From: Arthrobacter ipis
Lineage (GTDB): Bacteria; Actinomycetota; Actinomycetes; Actinomycetales; Micrococcaceae
Reading direction: 5' to 3'
Length of the DNA: 34,383 bases
Assembly (NCBI RefSeq): GCF_014694315.1
Contig: NZ_JAAOXD010000007.1
Location: 68,432 to 102,814, forward strand
Shown in pieces: positions 7,314 to 15,217 of this stretch (positions are counted from its first letter, which is position 1; every line of letters starts with the position of its first letter). The position numbers and the translations under genes are program-made. The notes beneath the pieces are model-generated. The model saw only the letters and a program-made list of their open reading frames with translations, did no database searches and was not told the origin of the DNA.

Positions 7314-9215
7314 ATGGCTTTGGGGATAGGCCGCTTTCGATTCAACCGAAACGGGAAAAGACGGCCAGCAGACTCCGATGATGGTCGGCCACCTGACCAT
7401 GTCGTTGTCTTCGTTCACGGCATGGGAAAAGCGTTGAAGGGCGGCACGCTGCAGGAGTGGTCGCAGCCGCTCATGCAGAGCCTCTTCGACCTCTCGGTTG
7501 ATGTAGTTGGGGACAAGGATGATCCACCTCTCATCATCGAAAAAGCACACGCTGTAGGTGAAGCGCCGGAGGCCTGGGTCAACGTACTCCGTGGATACAG
7601 ACACGATGGAAAGCCGGACTACGTCCGATACCTCCTGACGGAGGCCTCCTGGGGTTCCGACTTCACTCCGGCAACGGCAACCTCGACCTATTGGTGGGCG
7701 CTGCTCACTGCCGGACGCGTATACGACAGGGCGCTGGAACTCCTCTGGTGGAACCTCTATGCGGGTTCCCGGATCGGCCTCTTGTGGTTCCTGAAACGGT
7801 GCACGCAGATAACCGTCTACACGGTGGCCGCCGTCGGCGGGCTCATGCTCGTTGCAGCAGCGCTGGCTTTACTGCTGGTGCTTGTCATCCTGGCCCAAAT
7901 CCCCGGCCCACCACGGATCTGGCTGGGACAACTCGTGACCTTGTTCGCCGACTTCCTCGGCGACCCCCAAGTCTGGAAACGCAAGCCCCTGCAGGCGGCA
8001 GCCATGCGACAGAGAGTCAGCGACACCCTGCTCCGTTGGGACCACGCATCCGGGGTCGATGTAACCGTTGTCGCCCACAGCCAAGGCGCCGCGGTAGCGG
8101 GTCAGTTGCTCTTCCAGAACAAAGACCGGGCACACGCGACAAACTTCGTGAGCGTCGGCAGTGGCCTCAGCATTCTGGGGTACGCCGAATGGGGCGGCTC
8201 CACCGATGACCCCGTCCAGGACTGGCTGGACAACGCACCCCGGACCCGCTGGATTGACGTGTGGGGGAAATTCGATTTCGTTCCTGCCGGCCCCATTGGC
8301 ACAAAGGCCACGGGTGATGATCCCGTGTTCAAGAAGATCTTCGACCCCGAGAGCCCAGGCGACCCAGGGTTCGGCCCTGAGGAGCACCCTGTCTATAACC
8401 GGTCCGCGCTCATCAAGGACCACACCGTCTATTCGAAGAACCGCGTCGAAGTGATCGATCCGCTCGCCCGGCTGATCCTGCTTCCGGTCCCGCCAGAAGG
8501 CAAGGTCCAATTCGGACCCCCTCCGGACGACAAACGCCTGCGGCCACACCGGGTCATGGTCAAAAGCCTCGGCGTGACGAGGCTGTTGGCCGCCATATCC
8601 GGCGGCCTCTGCGCCCCCGCGGTTCTGTCCTGGCTGGGATCGAACCAGTGGGCACGGGCCGCCGTCCAGTGCGGCCCAGCTAATGCCGGGCAGGACCCCT
8701 GGTCGTCGTCATGGCTTTGCTCAGGAGCCAGATACAGCTGGACACTCCAGCCGTCACCGGACTGGTGGGTGCTTGGTCTCATGTCGCTGGCACTGGCCGG
8801 GGCGCTGATCAGGCTGCTTAACGGTCTTGTCTGGGAATTCCTCCACGGGATGCTGGAGCGCCGTCGCAAACCGCCCCGCAGGAAGATCGACAAGGGGGCA
8901 CACAAGCTCACCAGCTTCCTGCGCAGGGCCATTGGCTTGCCGGCTCGAAAGAATATAGATCAGAGGGTCGGAAACCCCGCCCGGTATCCATGGCTGAAGG
9001 CTTTCACGTACCTAGCCATCGCTTTCATCCTCGCCGTGGCTGTTCCCATTGCCGTAGCACGCCCCGAGACCCTGTGGCTGATCGTTTACGCCGTTTCCGC
9101 AGGTCTGTGGATTCTTTGCTTCACCGACACGGACATGCAGCCGCTGGAGGCACGCAGGCCGACGGACGCGCAGAAGGTCCCTTCGCGTGGCGCACGCGCC
9201 GCGGCAGTCGGCTAG
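7314..9215 (+). CDS. Large alpha/beta-hydrolase (lipase-like) with TM segments, 633 aa
   Basis: ATG at 7314; the frame is open further upstream but that part overlaps the M50 remnant. A HGMG oxyanion-type motif (residues 35-38) follows a beta strand (DHVVVFVHG). The nucleophile elbow AHSQG is at 254-258 (Ser256). An Asp in VWGKFDFVPAG and a His in LIKDHTVYSKN complete a likely catalytic triad. A strong TM segment lies at about 168-196, inserted between the oxyanion strand and the nucleophile. Three or four more follow in the C-terminal part (WWVLGLMSLALAGALIRLL; AFTYLAIAFILAVAVPIAVA; LWLIVYAVSAGLWILCF). It is probably a membrane-bound esterase or lipase. The following gene at 9241 is 25 nt away and is a likely partner. 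Substrate unknown. Confidence 0.8.
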   Translation: MALGIGRFRFNRNGKRRPADSDDGRPPDHVVVFVHGMGKALKGGTLQEWSQPLMQSLFDLSVDVVGDKDDPPLIIEKAHAVGEAPEAWVNVLRGYRHDGKPDYVRYLLTEASWGSDFTPATATSTYWWALLTAGRVYDRALELLWWNLYAGSRIGLLWFLKRCTQITVYTVAAVGGLMLVAAALALLLVLVILAQIPGPPRIWLGQLVTLFADFLGDPQVWKRKPLQAAAMRQRVSDTLLRWDHASGVDVTVVAHSQGAAVAGQLLFQNKDRAHATNFVSVGSGLSILGYAEWGGSTDDPVQDWLDNAPRTRWIDVWGKFDFVPAGPIGTKATGDDPVFKKIFDPESPGDPGFGPEEHPVYNRSALIKDHTVYSKNRVEVIDPLARLILLPVPPEGKVQFGPPPDDKRLRPHRVMVKSLGVTRLLAAISGGLCAPAVLSWLGSNQWARAAVQCGPANAGQDPWSSSWLCSGARYSWTLQPSPDWWVLGLMSLALAGALIRLLNGLVWEFLHGMLERRRKPPRRKIDKGAHKLTSFLRRAIGLPARKNIDQRVGNPARYPWLKAFTYLAIAFILAVAVPIAVARPETLWLIVYAVSAGLWILCFTDTDMQPLEARRPTDAQKVPSRGARAAAVG

Positions 9216-9240
9216 ACCGGGACGCCAGCAAAGTTGGGCC

Positions 9241-9570
9241 ATGGCTTTGGAACCAATCATCCCGGATGGCATGCGCCTCGGGTCATCAGGAAGCAGTGCC
9301 GACGCCGTGAAGGGGCATCTGTTCTTCGAGGGGAAATCCGGCATCCGGGGGCATGCTGACTGGGTTGAGGTGGATGATTCCACAATAGATCCTACGGTGG
9401 TCGCTGCTGCCCTTTTGACTGCCGTTGCGGCTGGCGGGGCGGGCTACCGCAAATTCGGCCCGCCCGTCGAGAGCTGGTTCAAGGATGACGTGGCTCCGGC
9501 GGTGAAGTCCACCTGGGGCCGAGTCACCCGACGCCGTCCGGCGGACCCCCAACCGGACGCATCCGAGTAA
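9241..9570 (+). CDS. Small protein with one TM segment, downstream of the hydrolase
   Basis: The start is placed at ATG 9241 (MALEPIIPDGMRLGSSG). An open frame extends 18 codons upstream but overlaps the end of the hydrolase. The protein is 109 aa. A polar N-terminal part (HADWVEVDDSTIDPT) is followed by one hydrophobic segment (VVAAALLTAVAAGGAGY) and a basic, Pro-rich tail (KSTWGRVTRRRPADPQPD). It lies 25 nt after the hydrolase stop on the same strand, so co-transcription is likely. An IS3 inverted repeat starts 11 nt after its stop codon. Function unknown. Confidence 0.65.
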   Translation: MALEPIIPDGMRLGSSGSSADAVKGHLFFEGKSGIRGHADWVEVDDSTIDPTVVAAALLTAVAAGGAGYRKFGPPVESWFKDDVAPAVKSTWGRVTRRRPADPQPDASE

Positions 9571-9580
9571 GCGTACGAAC

Positions 9581-9606
9581 GGGACTGCCCCGGCTTTTGT
9601 TGACTC
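9581..9606. repeat. IS3 inverted repeat, orfB end
   Basis: 26-nt terminal repeat that pairs with 11596-11621 at 24 of 26 positions; the two differences are internal, in the C/G run after GGGACTGCCCC. Confidence 0.75.
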
Positions 9607-9612
9607 GGGGTC

Positions 9613-9951
9613 TTAGGCCGCTGTCAGCGCGGTCCGGTTGATTGTTTCATATTCGATGGGCGTGAGCTTTCCCAGCCCTCGTTGCCGGCGCCGGCGGTGG
9701 TAGGTCCTTTCGATCCAGGTTGTGATGGCGAGCCGCAGTTCCTGCCTGCTTGCATTGTCGGCGCACGCGCCGACCCTTCCCCGTCGTCGTGGATATCCAG
9801 GGCGGCGTTGATCAGGTGCGCATCCGCCCAGCCCCGTTTCGTCACCGGGCTTGCTCTCCACCGGTAATAGCCTTGCTTGCTGAATTTCAACACCCTGCAG
9901 GTCACCGCCACGGGGACACCGTCGGCGGCAAGATCCGTGACCAGCAGGTAG
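9613..9951 (-). pseudogene. IS3 orfB transposase remnant without DDE core
   Basis: The N-terminal part reads LLVTDLAADGVPVAVTCRVL, then KQGYYRWRASPVTKRGWADA and HLINAALDIHDD, typical of the HTH-containing start of IS3-family OrfB. At about 9790 it jumps, with a frame change, to RQELRLAITTWIERTYHRRR and GKLTPIEYETINRTALTAA, the C-terminal end of the same protein. Most of the integrase (rve) domain with its acidic catalytic residues is gone, about two thirds of the usual length. Its 5' end abuts the IS110 insertion at about 9951. Confidence 0.8.
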
Positions 9952-10212
9952 ATCTGTAATGGTCAGTGGCCGGCCGGAGACTGGCTGGCAGGCTGGTCCC
10001 GGAGGACAGTGTGTGACTCAGGGTATATCCGACCCGCTCGTGCGGTGTCTTGAAAATGACTCGTCCGCGCCCGTTCCCCGGGCACTGGTCTGCCCGCACG
10101 GATGATCTGATCAGAAGACTGTCCGCCCTTGGTGTGACCCGTTACAGATGCGTCTCCGAGCGACCCCAGACAGGCCGTGCGACCTGTTCAGATCAATAGA
10201 AGGAGAACGCAC
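9952..10212 (+). ncRNA. IS110 left-end non-coding region, possible bridge RNA locus
   Basis: These 261 nt have no gene and lie between the IS110 left boundary and the transposase ATG. In characterised IS110-group elements (for example IS621) this region is transcribed into a bridge RNA with target-binding and donor-binding loops. I infer the locus from position only; I have not folded it or matched its loops to the target and donor sequences. Because the transposase is broken, any RNA would be non-functional in cis. Confidence 0.35.
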
Positions 10213-11255
10213 ATGGCGATCATTGCCGAAGAATTCGAGTTCGTCGCCGGAGTGGATACCCACGCCCGCACCCACACACCTTCACCGCGGTTCACGCCTC
10301 AACCGGTGCCGTGGTCGACACCGCCGCATTCCCAGCCACCTCCTCGGGGATGGACCGTGCGATCACCTGGATCCGGCGACGTACAGGCAAGGAAAGGGTT
10401 TTCGCGGCCGTCGAGGGTACGTCCTCTTACGGTGCCCGGCTCACCCAGGTCTTGCTTACCGCCGGCGTAGAGGTGGGCGAGGTCAGACCGCCGACACGCT
10501 CGTCACGGTCACTCACCGGCAAATCTGATCCGATCGATGCCGAAGCCGCTGCCCGGTCCGTCCTCGGACGCCAGCGCGATCAGGTGATGGAGCCGCGCGC
10601 TGCAGGAACAAGGGCCGCGATCAGGATTCTGCTTGCCTCCCGGTCCCTGCTGGATCACCAACGCACGGCGAACCGCAACGCCCTCACAGCCCTGCTCCGC
10701 GGCACCGATCTCGGGATCGACACCCGGGCATCCCTGCGGGATGCACAGATCCAGCCTGGCGGAGCTCAAACAGCGCCGACCCTGTGGTGCGTATCGCCCG
10801 CGCCGAGGCCAAGCGCCTGGCACTGGCCGTCAAAGACTTCACCGGCCAGCTCGCCGAAAACCACAAGGCCTTGGCCCAACTCACCGAAGAACTGGCTCCC
10901 GGACTGCAAACCACTCCCGGAGTCGGCCCGGTGACAGCGGCCATCATCATCTGCGCCTACTCCCACCACGGCCGGATCCGGTCAGAGGCAGCCTTCGCCG
11001 CCCTCGGTGGCGTTGCACCACGCGCCTGCATCTTCCGGCAACACCACCAGACATCGGCTCAACCGAACCGGCGACCGCCAGCTCAACCGCGCCTTCGACG
11101 TCATCGTCCGCACCCGCATGAGCTTTGATACCGCGACAAAGGAGTACGTGACGCGCACCCGGGCAACAGGGAAATCAAACCGCGAGATCCGCCGCAACCT
11201 CAAACGCTATGTCTGCCGCGCCATCTTCCGCCACCTCCAGACCATCATGGCTTGA
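10213..11255 (+). pseudogene. IS110-family transposase, multiple frameshifts
   Basis: ATG 10213 has AGAAGGAG just upstream. The reading starts MAIIAEEFEFVAGVDTHART (DEDD/RuvC-like N-terminal domain, with the GVDTHA motif). It shifts near 10275 to the VDTAAFPATSSGMDRAITW and EGTSSYGARLTQVLLTAGV frame, and near 10745 to SLAELKQRR. It shifts again near 10775 to VRIARAEAKRLALAVKDFT and the GVGPVTAAIIICAYSHHGRI helix-hairpin-like motif, and near 11015 to NRTGDRQLNRAFDVIVRTRM, ending LKRYVCRAIFRHLQTIMA at TGA. All parts of a full-length (about 350-400 aa) IS110 transposase are present in order, but at least four frame changes are needed. Confidence 0.8.
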
Positions 11256-11272
11256 CACAACCCATAGAAGAG

Positions 11273-11555
11273 TCATTTTGGGTTGATGTCCCTGGCCAAA
11301 TAAGCAGCGGCCCGGCGCAGAATCTCGTTCTCCCGCTCCAACAAGCGGTTCCGCTTCTTCAGCTCCCGCACCTCGGCCAACTCCACCGCTGCCGGCCCGG
11401 CCCCGGATTCTTTACGTTCGGCGATGGCAATCCAACGCTTCAGCGTCGTGACCGAGAGCCCGAAATCCTTCTCAATTTGCGCCAGCGGCGCCTCGCCCTT
11501 GCGGGCCAACATCAATGACATCCTGTCGGAACTCCGCCCCATACGGCGTGGGCAT
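11273..11555 (-). pseudogene. IS3 orfA transposase subunit with one frameshift
   Basis: ATG at 11555 with GGAAGG about 9 nt upstream. It reads MPTPYGAEFRQDVIDV, then must change frame because of one extra G around 11510 to continue ARKGEAPLAQIEKDFGLSVT, TLKRWIAIAERKESG and the leucine-zipper part LKKRNRLLERENEILRRAAA, ending DINPK at TGA. This is a normal IS3-family OrfA (HTH_Tnp_1 domain plus coiled coil, about 95 aa) apart from the frameshift. It is directly followed by the inserted IS110. Confidence 0.8.
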
Positions 11556-11595
11556 GGTCAACATCCTTCCACGAGCACAAGCTCGCTGGGTCAAG

Positions 11596-11621
11596 GAGTC
11601 AACAAAACCGGGGGCAGTCCC
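11596..11621. repeat. IS3 inverted repeat, orfA end
   Basis: 26-nt terminal repeat, partner of 9581-9606 (24 of 26 matches in inverted orientation). It lies 41 nt upstream of the orfA start codon, as expected for an IS3 element. Confidence 0.75.
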
Positions 11622-11973
11622 ATAGCCGTAGCAGATGAGGCCAACTTGATGATTGGTTGTCGTGAGGCCAGACAGACCGCCCTTAGCAGAGGTGACGGGC
11701 GAGTCATCCGTGCTCACCGATGTGTTCAGTTGTGCCATGCAGGTTTCGCAGATCGCGGCTTCGGAGGGTCCGCACCGACTCTCCGACAGGGCCATAGTTG
11801 TTCCACGACGGCCCCAACAGCAGTGCTAGCACGGAAGCCCGAAACTCCGGACAAGAGCAACATTGAGATACCGGTTTTGACAAACGGTGACTGCAAATCA
11901 GACCCGTCACGAAAGACCGTACTTACATACATCGGCTGAAAGAGCAGCCATAACCTAAACAAAGGAAAAACAA

Positions 11974-12702
11974 ATGCTGCATGAAAAATCGCGCCGCCTG
12001 GTAACTGCTGGGATTATTGCCGCGAGCCTCATCTCTGCTACCCCGCCCGCTCACGCCGCACCCGCGGGACGTTCGTCAACTGGGCCTGAGGTCGGCCACA
12101 TTCAGTCCGATCCCCCGGATCGTTTACGAGCTTCTCACATTACAGGCAACAGGATCAACATAACGTTTGTGGATGGATCGACCAACGAAAACTACTTTTT
12201 TGTCGACTACCGTGTTCGAAACGGAGACTGGCACGGTTTGTGGCAAGCACCCACCCAATCCAAGAAATCAATGGGCCTACAATATTCGATCTATCAGTCA
12301 GTCTCACGCAACACCATCTATTGTTACCGCGCAGGAACCCTACAATGGAAGGGCTTCCGTTTAATAAAGTCAGTCACCGGCACTTATTGCGCCACGCCCG
12401 CTGCCCCTAGCAAGCCAGCGAATTCGCGGCTCACGAACATCGGCTCCACAAGTGTAAACATCAAGTTCGATCGGAGTTCAAAATGGGAGTGGGGCTACTA
12501 CCTGTGGGCCAAACGTGCCGGCGCCAACTCGCCCTGGGAATACAAGGGGTCCCTGGTGGTGCAGACCACAAAGGAAACCTACACCATGACGGCGAACGGC
12601 CTAAGGCCCAACCGCTATTACACGTTCATGGTTGAGCCGTACAACCATTTTGGCAGAGGTCCCGCCTCGGACCAAGTCAGTGCTACAACCGCCTCCCGAT
12701 AG
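11974..12702 (+). CDS. Secreted fibronectin type III domain protein, 242 aa
   Basis: ATG 11974 has AAAGGA 7 nt upstream. A Sec signal peptide is clear: basic start MLHEKSRRL, hydrophobic TAGIIAASLISATPP, and cleavage after AHA (residue 28). Two beta-sandwich repeats follow: about residues 50-136 (ASHITGNRINITFVDGST ... CYRAG) and 143-241 (PAAPSKPANSRLTNIGSTSV ... RPNRYYTFMVEPYNHFG, ending ATTASR). The second shows the FnIII signature of a Tyr-rich strand near the end followed by SDQVSATT. A pair of cysteines may form a disulphide. It is likely an extracellular adhesion or carbohydrate-related accessory protein. It lies 350 nt after the IS3 end with its own signals; the AT-rich leader suggests its own promoter. 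Confidence 0.75.
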   Translation: MLHEKSRRLVTAGIIAASLISATPPAHAAPAGRSSTGPEVGHIQSDPPDRLRASHITGNRINITFVDGSTNENYFFVDYRVRNGDWHGLWQAPTQSKKSMGLQYSIYQSVSRNTIYCYRAGTLQWKGFRLIKSVTGTYCATPAAPSKPANSRLTNIGSTSVNIKFDRSSKWEWGYYLWAKRAGANSPWEYKGSLVVQTTKETYTMTANGLRPNRYYTFMVEPYNHFGRGPASDQVSATTASR

Positions 12703-13321
12703 GACCCAACTGCACAGGGACTGTTAGAACCCGGTCTCAGGCGTGCTGAACTGCCGCCGTTTGGACTCGTCGGTAAAGTCTAGGCCTCGAGGACCTGAGC
12801 GTGGTACCGCACCGCGCCCAGGCCCGACGGCCGGGCCGGACGATATCACCGGACCGGGATCAACCTATCACCGGTCCGTTTAACTTTTCGAACCATGTGA
12901 CACGTGGCAAGAAATGTCGACGACAATTCCGACAAGCCTTTACTCAAGACCGAAAACCGCTACGAGGTTCATCTTTTCCCAGTTGCATCCTTGCGAAGTG
13001 ATCTTGAACAAGTCGAAGCGCGGGACGACGAGCCTCACGTCTTCTAGCATTCGACTCGATTACCAGCAGTTGTCACTGGGCCGCGGACATCGTCGATCGA
13101 GCGACAGCTACATCAATGTGGTGCTGACCGGGAGCTCTTAACGACGTAATACCGAATCAGCGACGTGGCGGTGCTGGCACTCAAGCCGCAGGCCTTGGGT
13201 CATGACTAGTGTGGTCTCCAGAAAAAGAAGTCCAGCCTCGAAGCCGCACCTCGACAATGAAGCCCCGTGCCGATAGCGATGTCCAAAAGGAAGCGAAACC
13301 TCGCTAATCGGTCAGTAATCA
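12703..13321. other. About 600 nt mostly without genes; one possible small ORF
   Basis: Apart from the small ORF at 12904-13047, nothing recognisable is seen. Further open stretches (for example 13048-13141 reading IRLDYQQLSLGRGH in another frame) may be the rest of a broken gene. The last bases (13314-13321) form the left flank of the ISL3 element and match its right flank at 6 of 8 positions. Confidence 0.3.
12904..13047 (+). CDS. Possible small acidic protein or gene fragment, 47 aa
   Basis: GTG at 12904 to TAG 13045-13047, with an in-frame TGA just before the GTG. The peptide (VARNVDDNSDKPLLKTENRY, then EVHLFPVASLRSDLEQVEAR, ending DDEPHVF) looks like real protein, with alternating helix and acidic residues. 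There is no ribosome site, and a neighbouring frame carries protein-like sequence downstream, so this may be part of a decayed gene rather than an intact small one. Confidence 0.3.
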   Translation: MARNVDDNSDKPLLKTENRYEVHLFPVASLRSDLEQVEARDDEPHVF

Positions 13322-13344
13322 GGCTCATCGCATTTGAGGGTGTA
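13322..13344. repeat. ISL3 left inverted repeat
   Basis: 23-nt sequence starting GGCTCATCGCATTTGAGG, exactly repeated in inverted orientation at 14622-14644. Confidence 0.85.
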
Positions 13345-14535
13345 ATCGAGGCCTGAATCCGCCGGTCTCGTGGAGTGACCGGGCGATGTAGTTGGCCAGG
13401 TTGCGGAAGCCGAGGGCGGAGCCGCGGAGGTGTTCGAGCCGACCGTTGAGTGCTTCTGGGGGTCCGTTGCTGGTGCCGGGCCGGTCGAAGTACGCGAGCA
13501 CGTCCCCGGCCCGGCGTTTCAGCGTCCGGCCCAGCGTGATGACCTCGGTCAGGGCGGCGGGAACGCCGGCGCTGATCGCGTCGATGAGCTCTTGCATGAG
13601 CTTCCTCCGGAGGCCGTCGGGTTCGCGATAGGCGGCGATGACGCGCTGGTAGATGCCCCAGGTCGCTTCGACTTCGGCATGGTCGTCCGCGGTGAACAGG
13701 GTCTCCAGCCTGTCCTTCTGTTTGTCGGTGAGCAGATCGTGTCCGGTGTGCAGGGTCCGGCGGGCGGTGTAGAGCGGGGCCCCGGACCTTCCGCGGTGCC
13801 CAACGGTCTGCTGCTGAACGCGCTGGCGGCACCGGTCAAGGGACGCCGGCAAGCCGGACGACGTGGAAAGGGTCCATGACCTCGACCGCGTCGGGGAGCT
13901 CTTCCGCGGCTGCGGTCTTGAACCCGGTGAACCCGTCCATCGCAACGACTTCAATTCCGTCCCGCCAGGCCTTCGGCCGCTCGGCGAGCGGTGACGTACT
14001 TGTCCCCGCGCCGGGTGTGCCGCCAGACATGCTCATCAACGCCGATCACGGAGACCCCGTTGAACCGGGCCGGATCCTCAATCAACACCCGCTTGCCCTC
14101 GGCAAGGATCGCGCTGTTCGCGTTATACCAAGACACGCCCAAGCCCTCCGCCACGCGGGCGACAGTGAGGTGCTGGCACACAATGCCCTCCAGCGCCCAG
14201 CGCAGCCCGCCGCGGGAGATCTTCGCCCGCGGATGGGCGGCTTTGGCGATGTCCTGCCGCCACACGCGACCGCACCCTGTGCACTTGTAACGCCGGACCC
14301 GCACCGGCAGCGTCGTCGGTCGCCAGCCCAATGGTTCGTGCGCGAGTGGCCGTGTGACCGTACCGCGGGCGATGCCCTGCGCACCACACGAACGGCACCA
14401 GTCATCCGGATCAACGGCACGGCATTCCAATACCGCCCGGCCAGGGGCGAGGAGCTGGCCGGCAGCTTCGAGCCCAAGTTCATCGAGCCGGCAGAACGTA
14501 GTCAGGTCAGGAGGCAGGAAGGTAGCGTGGGACAC
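13325..14535 (-). pseudogene. ISL3-family transposase, internally deleted and frameshifted
   Basis: GTG start at 14535 with GGAAG 8 nt upstream. The N-terminal zinc ribbon is present (WCRSCGAQG ... YKCTGCGRVW), followed by the HTH region (LEGIVCQHLTVARVAEGLGV) and the first catalytic stretch (VSVIGVDEHVWRHTRRGDKY). After KYVT about 30 codons are missing; a different frame resumes with LAERPKAWRDGIEVVAMDGF and VEVMDPFHVVRLAG. A further frame change near 13860 leads to SLDRCRQRVQQQTVGHRG and the intact C-terminus (YFDRPGTSNGPPEALNGRLE, GSALGFRNLANYIARSL). The usual protein is about 430 aa; this one cannot be made. Confidence 0.8.
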
Positions 14536-14621
14536 GTCGAGGTCTTCCGGATGGGCAGTGTAGGAACTTCCATCATCGGAAGACCTCGACCCTACCCGGG
14601 AACCGACGCGCCGACCCCGGC

Positions 14622-14644
14622 TACACCCTCAAATGCGATGAGCC
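14622..14644. repeat. ISL3 right inverted repeat
   Basis: 23-nt inverted copy of 13322-13344, with no mismatches. Confidence 0.85.
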
Positions 14645-14710
14645 CGCAATCACAACCAACGTTGCCGCGCCGTTTCGCATAACCAATGCCGCAAAACCTA
14701 ATTAGAGTAA

Positions 14711-15177
14711 ATGTCGCAGCAGGATCTAGCGACTAGGAAATCCCCCAACACTCTCCCGCAGGATAACCTTCCGTGCCGCAATCGCTTTGCACTCCAGCGG
14801 CTCAGCTACAGCCCAAAACGGTGAGGCAGCCAGAGGGCGGCGGTCGCCGTCGGCGAGGCCCTCATACAACGGCACAGTCCTGGACAATTAGCTCTCTGCC
14901 GTTTGGAATAGGGCCTACCCAATGACAGGGATCGAAATGGACGCATCGGCCCATGGCCACGAGGGCAACACCCGCGGGCCGCTACGCTGCCGAATGGAGA
15001 TACGACAACCGCGTTCAATGGCAACTCCCAACACATACAAGTCAAGATCACCGCGCCATAAGCCCGGCTACCACCGGGGTACTCACCATCGAAGCATGGA
15101 TGCGACCAGGCACGCTCAGGTTCCCGCAGAGTGCCGGCACGGGCTATGTGCACCATTTCGTGGGCTTGGCGTCTGGC
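14711..15177 (+). pseudogene. Decayed copy of the Tat-exported LamG-domain gene
   Basis: This is a diverged, dead relative of the gene at 24110-25007. It starts ATG 14711 (MSQQDLATRKSP). One extra C in the run at about 14734-14738 shifts it away from TLSRRITFRAAIAL, a twin-arginine signal equivalent to TLSRRTAMLSALAL of the other copy. It then reads SYNGTVLDN, an in-frame TAG, LSAVWN and MTGIEMDASAHGHEGNT, changes frame, and continues ISPATTGVLTIEAWMRPGTL and SAGTGYVHHFVG before similarity ends near 15177. The upstream 60 nt also resemble the region before 24110. Only the first half of the LamG domain survives. Confidence 0.7.
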
Positions 15178-15217
15178 GTAGCTGCCTCAGCGGGCCTGGA
15201 CGTGGTTGAATTGATGA

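Larger units (their letters stand above)
9952..11271 (+). mobile_element. IS110-family element inserted between IS3 orfA and orfB
   Basis: The boundaries come from rejoining the IS3 reading: removing about 9952-11271 restores the normal overlap of orfA's end (DINPK, then TGA) with orfB's start (ATG ACC TAC CTG). The element is about 1.3 kb with one transposase gene on the plus strand, and lacks long terminal inverted repeats, as expected for IS110. A non-coding leader of about 260 nt precedes the transposase. This layout is typical of the IS110 group, in which the left end encodes the bridge RNA. Confidence 0.7.
9581..11621 (-). mobile_element. IS3-family element, interrupted by IS110 and internally deleted
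   Basis: The element is bounded by 26-nt inverted repeats at 9581-9606 and 11596-11621 (24 of 26 positions match; outer bases GGGACTGCCCC). Reading on the minus strand, orfA (11555 to 11273) is followed by orfB (about 9951 to 9613). An IS110-family element sits exactly between the end of orfA and the beginning of orfB. orfB has lost its DDE catalytic core. No target duplication is evident outside the repeats. The element is inactive. Confidence 0.8.
13322..14644 (-). mobile_element. ISL3-family element with intact inverted repeats, broken transposase
   Basis: Perfect 23-bp inverted repeats occur at 13322-13344 and 14622-14644 (outer end GGCTCATCGCATTTGAGG). The 1.3-kb body encodes an ISL3-type transposase on the minus strand. 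The flanking octamers AGTAATCA (left) and CGCAATCA (right) agree at 6 of 8 positions, which is consistent with an eroded 8-bp target duplication. The element lies between the FnIII gene and the dead LamG copy. Confidence 0.8.

Noticed and set aside
10148..11255. Several separate proteins in the IS110 region
   Set aside because: All are pieces of one IS110 transposase read in different frames.
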